The notes under the pieces were generated by a model. That model saw nothing but the letters and a program-made list of their open reading frames with translations, was not told where the DNA came from and ran no database searches. Below, piece by piece: positions 34,301-46,974 of a stretch of DNA of 64,000 bases; the first letter of the stretch is position 1, and each line of letters starts with the position of its first letter. The position numbers and the translations under genes were made by a program. Source of the stretch: Ochotona curzoniae (lineage: Eukaryota; Chordata; Mammalia; Lagomorpha; Ochotonidae); NCBI RefSeq assembly GCF_017591425.1, contig NW_024465672.1:165253-229252 (forward strand). The letters run 5' to 3'.

Positions 34301-36147
34301 TGTTGATGCCTACAGTATTTTGCCAGATACTGTGCAGTTTTGAAAACTCAATTTGAATCAAGCAAGCATAAACCTTGCCCTTTCAAAAGTTACAGTGTAG
34401 AAAACTGGATAGATTTTAAATGTCTTCCACTGCTTTAAATTTTGGGTCAGAAAATATGTAACTAGGATGAAGGAGGAATGTGTCTATGCTAACTTTTTTT
34501 TTGTGAGTTGGACCAGTGGAAACTGATGGAGTTTCACAAACTTTTTTGGGTACCAGACCCGTTTGAACTGATGCCACTAATATATACAACAGGTGTTTGA
34601 TCATTGATGGGTTGGTACTGAAACTCCAAAGTCAAAGTCCTGCAAGTATTTTTTGAATGTTAATTGTGTAGTGATGAAGTTCTAAATAAAATTCCAGGAC
34701 CTATGGTTTCCTTGGAGATAGTTTGAGAATCCTGGAGAGTGTATGTAATGTTAACATTTTTTAAAACATCAGCCAAACTAAACTTTAGATAGGAATTCCT
34801 GCTACACAAGATTGATGTGAAACAAGTCACAAGGATTACATTCTATTAAATTCACAGGCATAGAACACTAGCGAGAGCAGGAAGTTGGTACTGAAAAGTC
34901 CTCAGGGTGCAGGTTTGATTATTTTCCTCTTGAGAGACAGGTGAATGCTTTGAAATAAACTTTTACTGAAGCACAGATCTTAAGTGTAAGGCAATTTAAG
35001 GGTAATGATATTGGGTGTCTTGGTGGTCTTCACATTCAAAAATGCAAGTGCTGGAATGAATGATGGTGGTGGAGTGCAACAGACTGGAGAAGAAGATGAT
35101 CAACATAAAATCCCTTTGGCCTGCTCCAGCATCATATAGGTCATTTACATAAGTATTGCATATTATGCCACATTTTTAATCTTCAAAATAAAACCATTAC
35201 AAGATAATGACAGCACTTTATAACTCCTGTTAAATGTAACTTTTTAAAATATGTATACTTGCTGGTCTGCATATTTAAAACCCTGTAGACTGTAATGGGC
35301 TGGGAGACCTCAGGGATGCCTTCCTTGCTCTCTGACTGGGTGACCCTGTGCTGCGAGAGTGGTTAGTGAGGCACCTGACATACCAGGCGGTGCCCCGCAA
35401 ATGTCAATGGAATCCAAATTGCTTCATGCCATGAATGTGCTGATGATGTCTGAATTCCCTTCCAGCTTCAGCCTTGTAGAATTTTCACAGAGAAAAGTTG
35501 TTCTTGCCAAGCTGATTAATAATTTGTATTAGCTGGACAAACATAATTTTAAAGTATGCCTTTGAGTTGTAGCTGATTGAACAAAATCACAAACTGGCTG
35601 GGATCCCCAATCATTGACAGGACAATCTTGCCTTTCACTAGAGTTTCTAGGCAACACCCCTGGTTAGGGAACTAATTAATATAGGGGGACACCAGTGTTA
35701 TTACACACCATACTTAAGTCCGTATAGGAACCCTCACTGCATTCAGGCAGTTGCAGCGTCTACATGAAAGCCTTGATCGGTGACTGGTTCACCTTGCTAG
35801 AGGGTCTGTTGTGTCTCACTGGGACAGCCCTAACAGCAGCACCTGCTTTGGGTTAGAAATTGCAGTTATGTGTGAGTTTCTGATCCTGTGTTTACGTGGG
35901 GCTCAGGTAGGGTGATGCGGAGGGATGGACGTGTACACAGAGCAGTTAAGACATGTGTGCTGAGGACCCAGTGTGCAGTGTGAAGACAACATTTTAATTT
36001 TATTTTACTTTTGTTGACTAGTTATTCTCAGTTAATGTTCTTGCCTTTGTCCTAATGCTGGTGTTATTTCTATACAGCAGCATATCCTAAACCTGTAATG
36101 ATGTTCTATGTTTCATTTTGAACTTTCTCTAGGCTCAGCTGTGTTTT
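28389..36147. other. Long intron-like stretch with few repeats
   Basis: Nearly 7.8 kb without a recognisable SINE. It holds a perfect 12-bp inverted repeat at 29955-29983, a 14-bp direct repeat and hairpin at 32337-32401, a (CCAT)n tract at 32887-32902, and a 9-bp inverted repeat CCACATGCA/TGCATGTGG near 33951-33979. No exon is supported. Low repeat density near a developmental gene is often seen where regulatory elements are dense, but that is inference. Confidence 0.5.
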
Positions 36148-36474
36148 TTTTTAAATTTTATTTTATTTATTTTTATTGGAAAGTCAGATATATAGAGAGG
36201 AGGAGAGACAGAGAGGAAGATCTTCCATCTGATGATTCACTCTCCAAGTAACCACAGAGGCCACAGCTGAGCCTATCTAAAGCCAGGGGCCTCTTCCGGG
36301 TCTCCCACATTGGTGCAGGGTCCCAAAGCTTTGAGTTGTCCTTGACTGCTTTCCCAGGCCACAAGCAGGGAGCTGGATGGGAAGCGGGACTGCTGGGATT
36401 GTAACTGGTGCCCATATGGAATCCTGGCACTTTTAATGTGAGGAGTTAGCCGCTAGGTTATCATGCCAGGTCCT
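36148..36474 (-). mobile_element. Reverse C-SINE with imperfect TSD
   Basis: Reverse copy from TTTTTTTTAAATTTTATTTT through AGAGGAAGATCTTCCATCTG to CTAGGTTATCATGCCAGGTC. Flanks CTCAGCTGTG and CTCAACTGTG form a one-mismatch duplication. Confidence 0.95.
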
Positions 36475-36874
36475 CAACTGTGGCTCTTAGATCAGTTCTG
36501 TATAATACTAAAGATTTGACTCTGGTTTTCATCTCTGAAGACCCAGCTCACATTTGCTTAAGAGCTTTTCCTAACTCACCTGAATGAGATGGCCCTGTGT
36601 GCCCTAAGTTGCAGAAACTATGGCACTAACTTGGCTTGCTGGTTTGCATGCTGTTGGAGAGCAGAGTTCTATGACCTGCTATTTTGAATCTCTGTAATGT
36701 AAAATATAGATGAAAAGCACACAATCATTTGTTGATTCAGCAAATAAAGGGTGCCTTCAAAAAAATTCATGGAAAAATGGAAGGTAAGTTTGTTTTAGTG
36801 CAAATAGTTTTTAAATCTCTGCCTAGTTTTGCATAACATACATTTCAATAGCCTTTTTGAAGACATCCTTTATA

Positions 36875-37224
36875 AACGACTTCAAACATTTTTTTTTAAA
36901 GATTTATTTTATTTTATACTTGGAAGGCTGAGTTACAGAGAGGAGAGATAGAGATCTTCCATCTGTTGGTTCACTCCCAAATGACTACAAAGGCTGGGGC
37001 TGAGCTGATCCAAAGCCAGGAGCCAGGAGCCTCTTCTGGGTCTCTCACATGAAGCAGGGACCTAAGGCCTTGTGCCATCCTCTGCTGCTTTCCCAGGCCA
37101 CAGGCAGGGAGCTGGATGGGGAGTGGAGCAGCATAGACACTAACCAGCATCCATGTGGAATGTTAGTGCCACAGGTAGAGGCTTAGCTTACTACACCATG
37201 ACATCAGCCAGACTTCAAAAATTT
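36875..37224 (-). mobile_element. Reverse C-SINE with TSD
   Basis: Reverse copy at about 36889-37208. Flanks GACTTCAAACATTTTTTT and GACTTCAAAAATTTTTTT are a near-perfect duplication. The words AGCCAGG are duplicated in the body. Confidence 0.95.
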
Positions 37225-37324
37225 TTTTGCTAAAATCAGATTATCTACCATTTACAGAAATATTTCTGTTTGAAATAAAATATTTACATAAGATGTAAAA
37301 TTTATATTTTCTACAAGTATTTCT

Positions 37325-37633
37325 TTAAAAAATAATTTATTTATTTGAATGGCAGAGTAACACAGAAAGAGAAGGAGTTAAAGAGAGAGATCTTCCATCT
37401 GATGGTTCATTTTCCAAATGGCTGCAGTGGCCAGTGCCCAGTCAGGCTGAAGCTGGTGGCTGGGAGCTTCATATCGGTCTTCCAAATATATGGCAGGGCC
37501 CCAAACACTTGGACCTTCTCCCATTGCTTCTCCCAGGAGATTGGATCCTAAGTGGAGCAACTGGGATTTGAACCAGCACATGTATGAGATGCTGACATTG
37601 TAGGCAGTGGCTTTACCCTTTTCACTGTCCCCT
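37325..37633 (-). mobile_element. Reverse C-SINE of an older subfamily
   Basis: Begins TAATTTATTTATTTGAATGG, with GAGAGAGATCTTCCATCTGA and GGATTTGAACCAGCACATGT. Its style (TTTGAATGGCAGAGTAACA) differs from the young copies. Confidence 0.9.
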
Positions 37634-38522
37634 CCATGAACTTTTGGAAGGCCGTGCCGATCCCCAACTCCTAGCACAGCCAACATTTACCATTGTGGAA
37701 GTGCTAGGAGTTGGGGATCTTGCAAAGTCATCAGATGGGATCCATGTCCTCGTGGAATTCTGGTCCAACTGTGGAAACACACTAAGCAAACGAGATGCTT
37801 TTCCAGTGCTGAAGGTCAACCCTGAGGGTTCATGAGCGCACTGCTTAGAGACACCAGGAGTGCCAGGGAAGGATGCTAGAGGACAGATGCTTCAAACCAA
37901 GTCTGAGGGATTAAATGTTGTGGAATGAAAAGTACTAAACCTGCCATGCATTCTACAGGCATACAAGGGGCTGCAGAGAGCAGGTGAGACCGTTGTCCAC
38001 AGATTTCATGGAGCTGTCTGTGAAGACCTGCAATACATCTATGTCCCTCATGATGTGAATTCCAGAACCTGCATAGCTTTAAAGTGCTAGTGTGTTTCCA
38101 GCTCATATCTTTTATTTGCATGTGGCAAATTTCTGCACAGGGTCTGGCCATCTTTCATACAGAGGCCTGTTTTTTTTCCCAGTCCTTGGTAAATAACTTA
38201 CATCTGTATCCGTTGAATTTTTCATTCAGTTGATCCATTTACTTTCCCAGATATCTGGATTTATTTTAATTCTTATAATGCTGTTGGAAAGCTGAATAAA
38301 TCCACACACTTTGTTATATTATTCAATAGTTTTCCTCACAATATAATCTCACAGATATTTAGAAACATATGATAGTTATCTTTGCAAATTCTTAGTGCAA
38401 TTCTCACTTCAAGGAGCTTAATAAATAGTAAAATATGACAATGAATCAATGACTCATTAGCATATTCTATAATTAAAAACTTATGTAGAGTGCAAAATTA
38501 TGAAAGAGTAATTTATCCACCA
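37634..38522. other. Unassigned stretch with a strong hairpin
   Basis: Contains a perfect 19-bp inverted repeat (37659-37677 and 37701-37719, loop 23). The remainder has no recognised gene; a - strand frame of 91 codons (37876-38151) looks fortuitous. Confidence 0.5.
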
Positions 38523-38860
38523 GTTTTTTTTTTAATTTTCAACTCACACTTTCCATGTAGTTTCCCATTCAATTCATTCAAAGAGGGTGCCAGAAAGGGG
38601 TGGAGGAGAGAGAGCGAGAGAGAATGAGACTATTTGCTCACTCACTCCCTAAATGCTTGCAACAAGTAGGGTTTGTGTCAATGCCAGAACTGGAAACTTG
38701 GTCTGGACTCACTCCCAAGGGGAGATCCAGCTACCTGAGCTGCCACCCACTTACATGTGTGTGAGAAGCTGGAATCTGAGCACAGTGGGGACTCGCATCC
38801 AGGTACTCCTGTGGGAAAGGCGGGCAAGCACCTGCACCCATGTTCCATACATCTTCTTAT
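38523..38860 (-). mobile_element. Old reverse C-SINE
   Basis: Diverged reverse copy: GAGAGAGCGAGAGAGAATGA, CTCACTCACTCCCTAAATGC, and GGACTCGCATCCAGGTACTC. The head near 38840 is poorly preserved. Confidence 0.7.
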
Positions 38861-38974
38861 TCTGTTTGGGACACCATTAGTCACAGAGCCAAAAAAGAAA
38901 ATGAAAAAGTCTGTGGGAGGATGCTTGAGTCTAACAACTGTTACCTTTCATCCATATTATTCTCCAATCCAGTT

Positions 38975-41724
38975 AAGAGTGAAATGTCGGAGACTGGGGA
39001 GAGGTCGGCGGAGGCCGGCGTCGGGCCGGGGTCGACGGGAAGGCTGATCGTAGGCGCGGGGTCTCGGGCCTAGAGGGTCCAGGGTTGGCAGCGACGGCTT
39101 TGAGCCCCAGGTCTCCTCGAGGAATTGAGAGCCGAGTAAGTGGACACCGCGCCGGGAGGCGAAGGGCCCGCCCGACCCTAGCGGCTCCGAGCCCTCTCTG
39201 TGTCTTCCCGGAAAGTTGAAGGAGAACCTTTGGCTCCTTGGCCGGTGGACATACCTGTCGCTCTTACCTGGGCGCTCCCCGAGGCGGGGGCGAGGGGAGT
39301 GGACGTCGCCTCTTTCTCGAAGCTTCTCCTCCAAGGTCTCCCTGGAGAGATGAGCTGCACGATTGAGAAGGCGCTTGCTGATGCGAAAGCTCTTGTGGAA
39401 AGGCTGAGAGACCACGATGACGCAGCAGAGTCTCTCATTGAGCAGACCACGGCCCTCAACAAGCGAGTGGAAGCCATGAAGCAGTATCAGGAAGAAATTC
39501 AAGAACTTAATGAAGTTGCAAGACATCGGCCCCGCTCCACATTAGTAATGGGAATCCAGCAGGAAAACAGATCAGAGAACTGCAACAAGAGAACAAAGAA
39601 TTGCGTACATCTCTGGAAGAACATCAGTCTGCCTTGGAACTTATCATGAGCAAGTATCGAGAACAAATGTTTAGGTTGCTAATGGCTAGCAAAAAAGATG
39701 ACCCAGGAATAATAACGAAGTTAAAAGAACAGCACTCCAAGGAGCTGCAAGCACATGTGGACCGATAACTGAAATGGCCGCAGTGATGAGGAAAGCTATT
39801 GAGATTGACGGGCAACAGGGCTGCAAAGAACAGGAACGGATACTTCAACTTGAATAAGAAAACAAAGGCCTCAGAGAGATCCTTCAAATAACTCGAGAAT
39901 CCTTTTTGAACCTGAGAAAAGACGAAGTGACAGAAAGTACAACACTGTCAGCATTGGTGACCAGCAGTGACCTGAGTCTGAGGAAGAGCTGAAATGTCCC
40001 CAATTGCCAGGAACTAGCCATGCACCCGTGAGCCACTGAGCAGTCCCTTTGTCTGTCTACAACATGTTCAGAACATAGGCTTAGAGACAGCAACCAAGAA
40101 ATAGTCGTGACTCCATGCAGAACCCAACTGAGGAGTCAGGACTGACCTGTGACCCGCAAGGGAGCAGCTTCCCCACCTGCTGAGCGGATCAGGACCTTTC
40201 CACATTGGTGGGTGCACTTCAATAAACCTGACTATTCCCCATGAGTGGGAATCCACAGAACTCTCACCATGGAAAATAGACATATTTCTGCTGTAGTTCT
40301 AGGAGATTCTCTTCCTAAAGTTTACTTTCCTGTTTGGTGTCACAAGTTAAACAACATATCAACCATGAGACTTCAGCTTTAATTATTTTGTTTCCCCATT
40401 TTTTTTCCCAAAACAAATCCAATTTTAAAGGATGTAGGAATGTTTTACATGGACGTTAAGAGGCGATTTAATTTATCCTGATATTCACCTAACTATTGTC
40501 CCTAATTTACTTCAGTGTCCGAAATACCATTTCAGGAATGAAAAAGAAGAAATACTACTTTCTAAGAAAACAGATCATGTGATAAACATCTAGTAGGTTA
40601 AACTACTTGTTGCAAAGAGTAAGGTTTGGTTCGAAGCCTAACGCGGATCAGACTTTTCCTTGGTTGATCTGAGGCTATCACAGAATCCATTTAGCCAACA
40701 ACTATATGATGAGCAGACAAGCACAGTAATTTCAGTTAGTTGAAAATTCCTCTGGCTCATAGCACCTTTTTTCAAAAGTAATTAATCTGGAGATACAGAA
40801 AGTCAAAATTCTGGATCAATTTTTAAGTTCCACCTGATCTTAGGACCTGTTAAGAGTTTTCTTAAAACATTTCAGTTGAAAGAGGAGGAAATATGGATGC
40901 ACAAATGTTTTCTGTTTTTGTTTTTGTTTTGTTTTTTACACGGCAAATAAAAAGTACATTAACTTTTTAAAAAACTACCATATACACAAATCAATTTCAA
41001 CATCAACTGAGACCTAAATTTTTCTTGCTCTGTGGTGATTATAGAATGTCAAATATGATTAAACATTTGTTTATATAAATATTAAAAGTAGCACAAATAA
41101 AAACTCCTACTTTTGAGTATAAACATATTAAACAACTATTACTCCCGTGGTAGCTTTCATGTATAGCTTCATGTTACTGGTAAAATGCAAAATTACTTTT
41201 TGCTTCAGACTTTTTCTGTCTTAAGGTTGGGAGCCTGGGGCTATTGGATTAGAAAAGGGCTAATGGCCCAAGCAAACATTAAATGGTTTTCTTTTGTCAT
41301 TCAGAGGCCTTAACTGATGTTTTATAAGTAAATGATGCTTCTTATTTTTAAGCATTTCTATTGGTTTTGGGTAAGTGTCCTTGCTTTAATGTCACATTCA
41401 TCAATATAGTTTTTATCCCAGGTAAGAACTGAAGGAAATAAGCTAGACAGTTGGGAGTCTGAGGCAGCTCAGTTAACAAATGTTACTTGCTAAATAATTA
41501 TTTTTGTAAACAAGTTAGTTAATTTATTCTTGGTTTTCTTGCTTGGATTCCTTCATGGTCTTGATGATAAGACATTTACTTTGTTTTCAGTGACAGTTTT
41601 TCATCCGTATTTTTTTTTAAAAAACAACCTTACATTACTGTCTAAAGAGTACATACTGTGTAGGAGCCTATTTTATCAATAAAGATGAGTAATTAAAAAT
41701 GAAAAAAAAAAAGAGTGAAATGTC
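38975..41724 (+). pseudogene. FGFR1OP2: Processed pseudogene of FGFR1OP2 (full-length retrocopy, dead)
   Basis: A spliced copy of FGFR1OP2 mRNA, a small coiled-coil cytoskeletal/STRIPAK-linked protein of about 253 residues. It has a GC-rich 5' UTR (38989-39349), a start at 39350 reading MSCTIEKALADAKALVERLR, a long 3' UTR, AATAAA at 41678-41683 and a poly-A tail at about 41702-41710. A perfect 14-bp duplication AAGAGTGAAATGTC flanks it (38975-38988, 41711-41724). The frame matches the parent for 74 codons, then a small deletion after 39571 shifts it. A second one-base loss near 39763 and a TAA at 39855 follow, and the ancestral stop is at 39990-39992. A central segment of the long parent isoform is absent at about 39740, so the template was probably a shorter splice form. 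No functional protein is expected. The family match is from memory but is strong. Confidence 0.93.
39350..39649 (+). pseudogene. Residual open frame of the FGFR1OP2 pseudogene
   Basis: From the ancestral ATG the frame stays open for 99 codons. Residues 1-74 follow FGFR1OP2; the last 25 (SENCNKRTKNC...) are out of frame and unrelated. If transcribed, this could make a short N-terminal fragment, but nothing shows that it is. Confidence 0.7.
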
Positions 41725-41765
41725 CACATTTCCACATCGTTTTAAATTATTTTTTTCCACATTAA

Positions 41766-42095
41766 AAAAATTTTTTTTAAGAAAGTCTTAAAATTTATTT
41801 TTTAAGGGGCAGAGTGGGAGGGAGAGAAAGGAGAGGAAGGAGAAGGAAGAGAAAGAGGAGGAGACAGAGCTCGCCTGCTCATTTTCTGACTCACTAAATG
41901 CTTGCAACATCAGGACAGGTCCTGCCAAAACTAGGTGTGGGGAACTTAATCCATATATCTCGTGTGGCTCATAGGGACCCAACGACTTGAGCAGTTGCCT
42001 CTGCCTACCACGGTGTGCAGTAGCAGGAGGCTGGGTGCAGATCAGAGCTGGTATTATAGCCAGACCTTTGCATACTGCGTGCTGATGTCCCAAGC
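41766..42095 (-). mobile_element. Old reverse C-SINE with GA-rich expansion
   Basis: Reverse copy beginning AAAATTTATTTTTTAAGGGG. A purine-rich tract (41815-41875) replaces the usual GAGAGA segment, and TGACTCACTAAATGCTTGCA and GGACCCAACGACTTGAGCA follow the old subfamily pattern. Confidence 0.75.
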
Positions 42096-42900
42096 TCTGG
42101 CTAAACTCTTAAGTCAAGTGCTCCCGTTCTTGAAGTGCTGGTTGTACAGGTATGAGGATAATACTTACGTGGTGATACTTTGGCAAAATATATGTGGGCC
42201 TCTTTTCCCCTAACAATGACAGTATGCAGTCTTATTCGCTGATTGGATTTCCTAGGTGTCTTCACATATCAGCGCTCAGGATTCCTCTCCTTCATTTCCT
42301 CATCTCTGCAGTGTCCACCCTAGCTTGGCCTGCCCGTGATCATCAGAATGTTTCCTATGCCATTCACACATGGTGCCTTGATGTGCACATGCATGTTCTT
42401 ACTGACCTATGTGGTCATCAGGATATATCTGGGGCAAATTCCTAATAACGAGATAGCTGATTAAAGGGGAATGTGCGTTGCATGTTTCAATAAACTGCCA
42501 GACTGCCCTCTGCAGAAGTAAGGCCAGTTTATGCTGCTGTTAGCAGTAGGCTTAGAGGATGACTGTGTTCAAATACTTTGCCTTTCCTGGATGCAACTTG
42601 TGAAAACAAGCACACTAACTGGTCTTTAACTGAGATTTTAATGGGAACTTCTATAATGATGAGGTGGATTGAGCGTCTTTTCTAATGTTCGTAAACATTT
42701 TTATTTATTTTTCCGTTCAGTGCCTTATTTTCTAGGACTTTTACCTTTGGTTTGAAGGAGTTAACTCTTGTTAAGCAAATCTGCCCTTTCACTTACATGT
42801 TGTAAATTCTTCCCCTAGTGTGTCTTTTGACATTATAGATGGTAATTTTTTCTTTTGTCCTACAAAAGTTAAAAGAAAGCCTTATTTTCAGTTTTCTCCT
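42096..42900 (-). mobile_element. Ancient L1M-type ORF2/3' remnant
   Basis: Reverse-strand reading resembles old mammalian L1: AAACTGCCAGACTGCCCTCT with nearby TTTATGCTGCTGTTAGCAG, then a segment ending TGTGTCTTTTGACATTATAG. Many substitutions; no frame survives. Confidence 0.5.
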
Positions 42901-45900
42901 TGTAACTGGTGAACTTTTGTTGTTGTGTTTAAGATTGTTTTAGTTCTGAATCTCCCATTACATGATGGCATGGCCTTGTCTCTGTAACTCCACCCCTGTG
43001 TCACCCACCCCTCAATAGATTTCTGGAAATGTGGTAGTAGATGCTCAGCAAATAGTGAGCCAACAGAAAAAATATGTGCGATTTAGAGCATGGCTTCAAT
43101 CAGGCAACCTGATTTGAAATTCTAATTTGGTTGAACTCGGACAGATGATTAAATTACTGTATGCTGCGATTTCTGTATCTGTCGCTGACAGTATACAGTG
43201 GTACCACATTCACAGAGATGTTGGGACCACGAAGAATTCAGATGTTCACAGGGGTGTTGGAGCTTTGCATGGGGTGTCCACAGTGTACATCGGAGTTCTT
43301 TGGTTTCAATCCTGGAGGCAGCAGGTGAAGGCTCAGATGGTATGGTCCCTGCTACTCACCTGGGAGATTCCCATCCTCTCCCCTCCTTCTCCTCCTCCTT
43401 CTCCTTGTCTCTCTTTCCTTCTTTCAATTAGATAAGATAGATAAAAATTAAAATCATTACTTAATGAGCTCAATGTAATGTCTGGTAGATATGAGATACC
43501 TAGCAGATGTTTCTTACTCTTCAGTTTCAGAGGGCCTTGTGCCTTCTGACATTTGTGCCTCCCATTGGCTGTTAACTCTTAGATTCTGACATCCATCCTT
43601 GGGAGAGAGGTGTTCTGAGAAGTCTTTGCTGGTTTTAGTCTGCCCTGGGAAGCACCTGCCCACTGGCCAGGGCAGCCTTACACTCCTGACTACCAGCTAG
43701 GCTTTCCTGACGTGGAGAGAATTCAGAAAGAAAACCCCCGCAGAACTTCCAATGAAAAGAGAAAGGAAGCATACAGACAAGCTAATTGGGGCTGGTCTGC
43801 AGAGGGAGTCTAATTGCCCTGGGGAGAGAAGCTGGAGACAGGTAATTGACATATCATGGGAACATTTCATCAGAGTTGGTTTATTAATAATCCTTAAATT
43901 AAAAATCTGGGCTTAGATTTACAAAGGGATCAGCTAAAAAAAGAGTTTTTGTCCTCATCTTGGTCATCAGTTAGGAAACGCCTGCTTGTGGGCTTCCAGG
44001 GCTTTCCGTGGTGTCTGGAAGCATGTGTGGGTGTGGACGCAGGCTGTACCAGCTGAGGGAGAGCGCAGACGTGTGTCTGCTGACTGCGCTGACCACTGCT
44101 TTCCTTTGATCTAATACCTTATTTTGGGGCAGGTTGAAATATCATCCCTTAGTTTCTCCTCCATTTTTGTAGCAGCAAGTCGTGCTTCTGTGGCTTTCTT
44201 GATGTGCTATCCTCTCTCCCTTCTCCTGCTTGTTCTCTCGAGTTAGTTGATGGACTCACCCAGGCCGCACTGTCAGGTTGGCTGCGCTGTCTCTGGGCTT
44301 TGAAGCTAGACTGCATCCATGCCCGCAGGTTGACCTTGGCATTCATTCATCCTAGATGCTCTCTTTCTTCCCATTTCAGCTAAATGATAACTGCCATAAA
44401 GTTGTCTTGCTATATAGACAGAGCCTAATACCTTAATGTATCCTATCAGCTGACTTTCAAATATCCTTTATCTATCCTTTTTCCCTCAACCTTAACGCTA
44501 AATGAAGTGAGAGAAATCACAATGAAAATCTGAGTGGGAGAGCCCGGAGGATTGTGGAGAGGCTACTTTTAATGAGTGGCATGTGCTTAAGTGATAGTGA
44601 GTGACAAAGAAAATTCCACTTTGGGATCATTGAGTGTGGATCTTCTAGAAAACACTTTGGAAAGCGTTTGTGAGCTCAGCTGGAAGTTGAGTTTCCAGAA
44701 AGGTCAGCCATGGCTTGCTATGAACCTCTTGGTAAGACAGGGCTAGCAATACACTCATGGACCTGACCAGGGAGGATCCTGGAGGTGACCCACCCATCAT
44801 TTCCAAGACCCAGTGACCTCAGAGGCTGAGCGTCCCAAATCACACCATGTTCACAGAGTTACTGTCTTGGCTATACCTATTCTAGACTGTGGTAGTCAGA
44901 GTGACTTCCCATCCAACTCAGAAGCTGAAGTCATGGCCTGCTACCATGTGAGGGTTAATCTTCCATGTTCTCGGGTTTTTGATTCTGTATGTGTGGTCGG
45001 CATGTCACAGTGCATAGACAGGAGAGTCCCATGCTGCTGGACCCTCAGTTGAATCAACCGTGTTGCTGGCTGGCTGTCATTTTGTCTGTCTCAAATGCAT
45101 ATCTCAGGACTGGTATATCAGGTAATGGAAGGACGGTGCTCGGCAGGTACCTGACTCCCTGACAGTCACTAACTGGGAGTGGCTTTGGCTTGTGGATGAG
45201 CTCCTGGTAGACTGGGAAATGTGTCCCCTCTCTGCTGCCCAGCTCTGCAGAGCCTGTAGTAGTGATGCCTAGTTTTCTGCCTGCTTTGTTTCTTTGGGGA
45301 ATAAATTATTTTCTCTTATGGAGAAAGTGAGAGTGGAGTTGTGTGACATTTGTATTTACACTTAGCAAGCAGGTAATAGAAGCAAAGGAGAGTTGAGAGT
45401 CACTATTTGCGACAGATACTTTGGGCACATGTTTAATGCTGCCAAAGAAACTGTTTTCATGCATCTGGCCTTAAAGGCATTCTGTGTTGTTTTCTATGTC
45501 CCCATTTTATAGGTGGGAATACTGAGGGACAAAAGTTGGACTTGTCTACCTAGTATGACTAAGGTAGAAATAAAAGAGATTTTTAGTCATGGAAGTGGGT
45601 GGTCTTTAGCCTCACAGTTTTGAAATAGATGAAGCAAGAGTAATCATAAACCAAATCAAGAAATAGATTTTTTAGTCCTCTATCTTAAGGATCCATTCTA
45701 GAGTGTTCCTTTTTGGCTTAGATTCTTAGATCTGACTTCTCTCAACAATCCACTCCACTCTCCAGAGAGAAAGTTATATCTATGAGAAAAAGTATGATTT
45801 GATAGTAGTCATTTATACTTGAGAGAGCCATGAAAGCAGTGGAAACCTGAAAAATCCCTAATTGTGTAATTAAAGGATTTGGCTTCAGATAAAAGAATTG

Positions 45901-46055
45901 AATGCCTCTGCAAGCTGATCTGGGAGGTATTTTAGTGGGGGTGGGGCAGGGGGAGGAGTGGTGCCAAGGATCAGAGCGTTCTTCCTGTGGTGGGTGAAGC
46001 CTCCACAGATTGGCCACCTTGTAAGGGCTGGGTAGGCTTTCTCCTAAAAACAGTT
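42901..46055. other. Intron-like stretch, possible weak SINE at 43187-43450
   Basis: About 3.1 kb without a supported gene. 43187-43450 may be a very old forward SINE (GGTTTCAATCCTGGAGGCAG followed by CACCTGGGAGATTCCCATCC and a pyrimidine-rich end). The remainder is mixed unique DNA with short fortuitous frames. Confidence 0.45.
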
Positions 46056-46378
46056 TTTAGCTCTTTGAAAGAAATAGAGATGCAAACAGCGATAGACATG
46101 CACTCCTTCTTTCCACTAGTTCACTGCTCAAGTGTTTGCAACTGTTGGGGTGTATCAGGCCCACAAAGAGAGCCAGGAGCTTCAGCAGAATTCCCACTTA
46201 CTTGAGTGGCAGAAACCCAACGACTTGAGCTATTATCTGCCGCCTTCTAAAAGGAATGTACATTAGTAGAAATTTAGTATCAGAAACAGAGCCAAAACTG
46301 GACCCCAGGCCACCCAACAAGGGATGCAGACATCCTGAGCAGCAAGCATCTTAACTGGTGCACCAAATGCTTGTCCTG
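46056..46378 (-). mobile_element. Old reverse C-SINE
   Basis: Reverse copy: TCTTTGAAAGAAATAGAGAT, CAACGACTTGAGCTATTATC, and a head ending TTAACTGGTGCACCAAATGC. Confidence 0.8.
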
Positions 46379-46974
46379 GAATAGACTTTCCAAGGCCTTC
46401 CTCTTGATACTGTCACTCAGATGTCAAGGGAGTTGTCACGGTGGAGCCCACCAGCATGAGTTATAGGGAAAAAATGAGGGGGAGTTGTGTTTGCAAAACT
46501 ATAGTTGTGTGTCTGGCTTTGGGGTTGACTGGCCTCTTGGGACTGCCACATTGCCTGTTTTAAATACGCTGTGTGAAGCAGCTAGGGAAAAACAGATACA
46601 TATTTCCCACTGGCAGGCCAAGGCGTTTTATCATCCTTTCTGTTTTCTCTGAATTGACACAGCCTCTCTTTGATGCAGTTTTTCTCCAAGGCTCTGAAAG
46701 GTGGGCTTGGTTTTTGGGGAATGGTTGACCCAAGAACCCAAGATAGGATGTTGATCCCAACTGCAGATATAACTGAGTGTGACCTGCCACTTCTGATGAG
46801 AACATGACAGTCCAGACATCTGAGATGGAGTGTTGGACACAGCAAATGCTGTTTTTAGTACTGTTGGTTATGTGTAGTTTCAGGAGTGTAGGACATTAAA
46901 ATATTATATAGTCTGAGGTCACCTCAGGTGAGATTTCTTAGGGGACTCCCACACTGGATTGCTAGACTCAAACC
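46379..46974. other. Unassigned intron-like stretch
   Basis: Several overlapping - strand frames of 69-87 codons share the same bases and show no family feature. Nothing is called. Confidence 0.45.
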
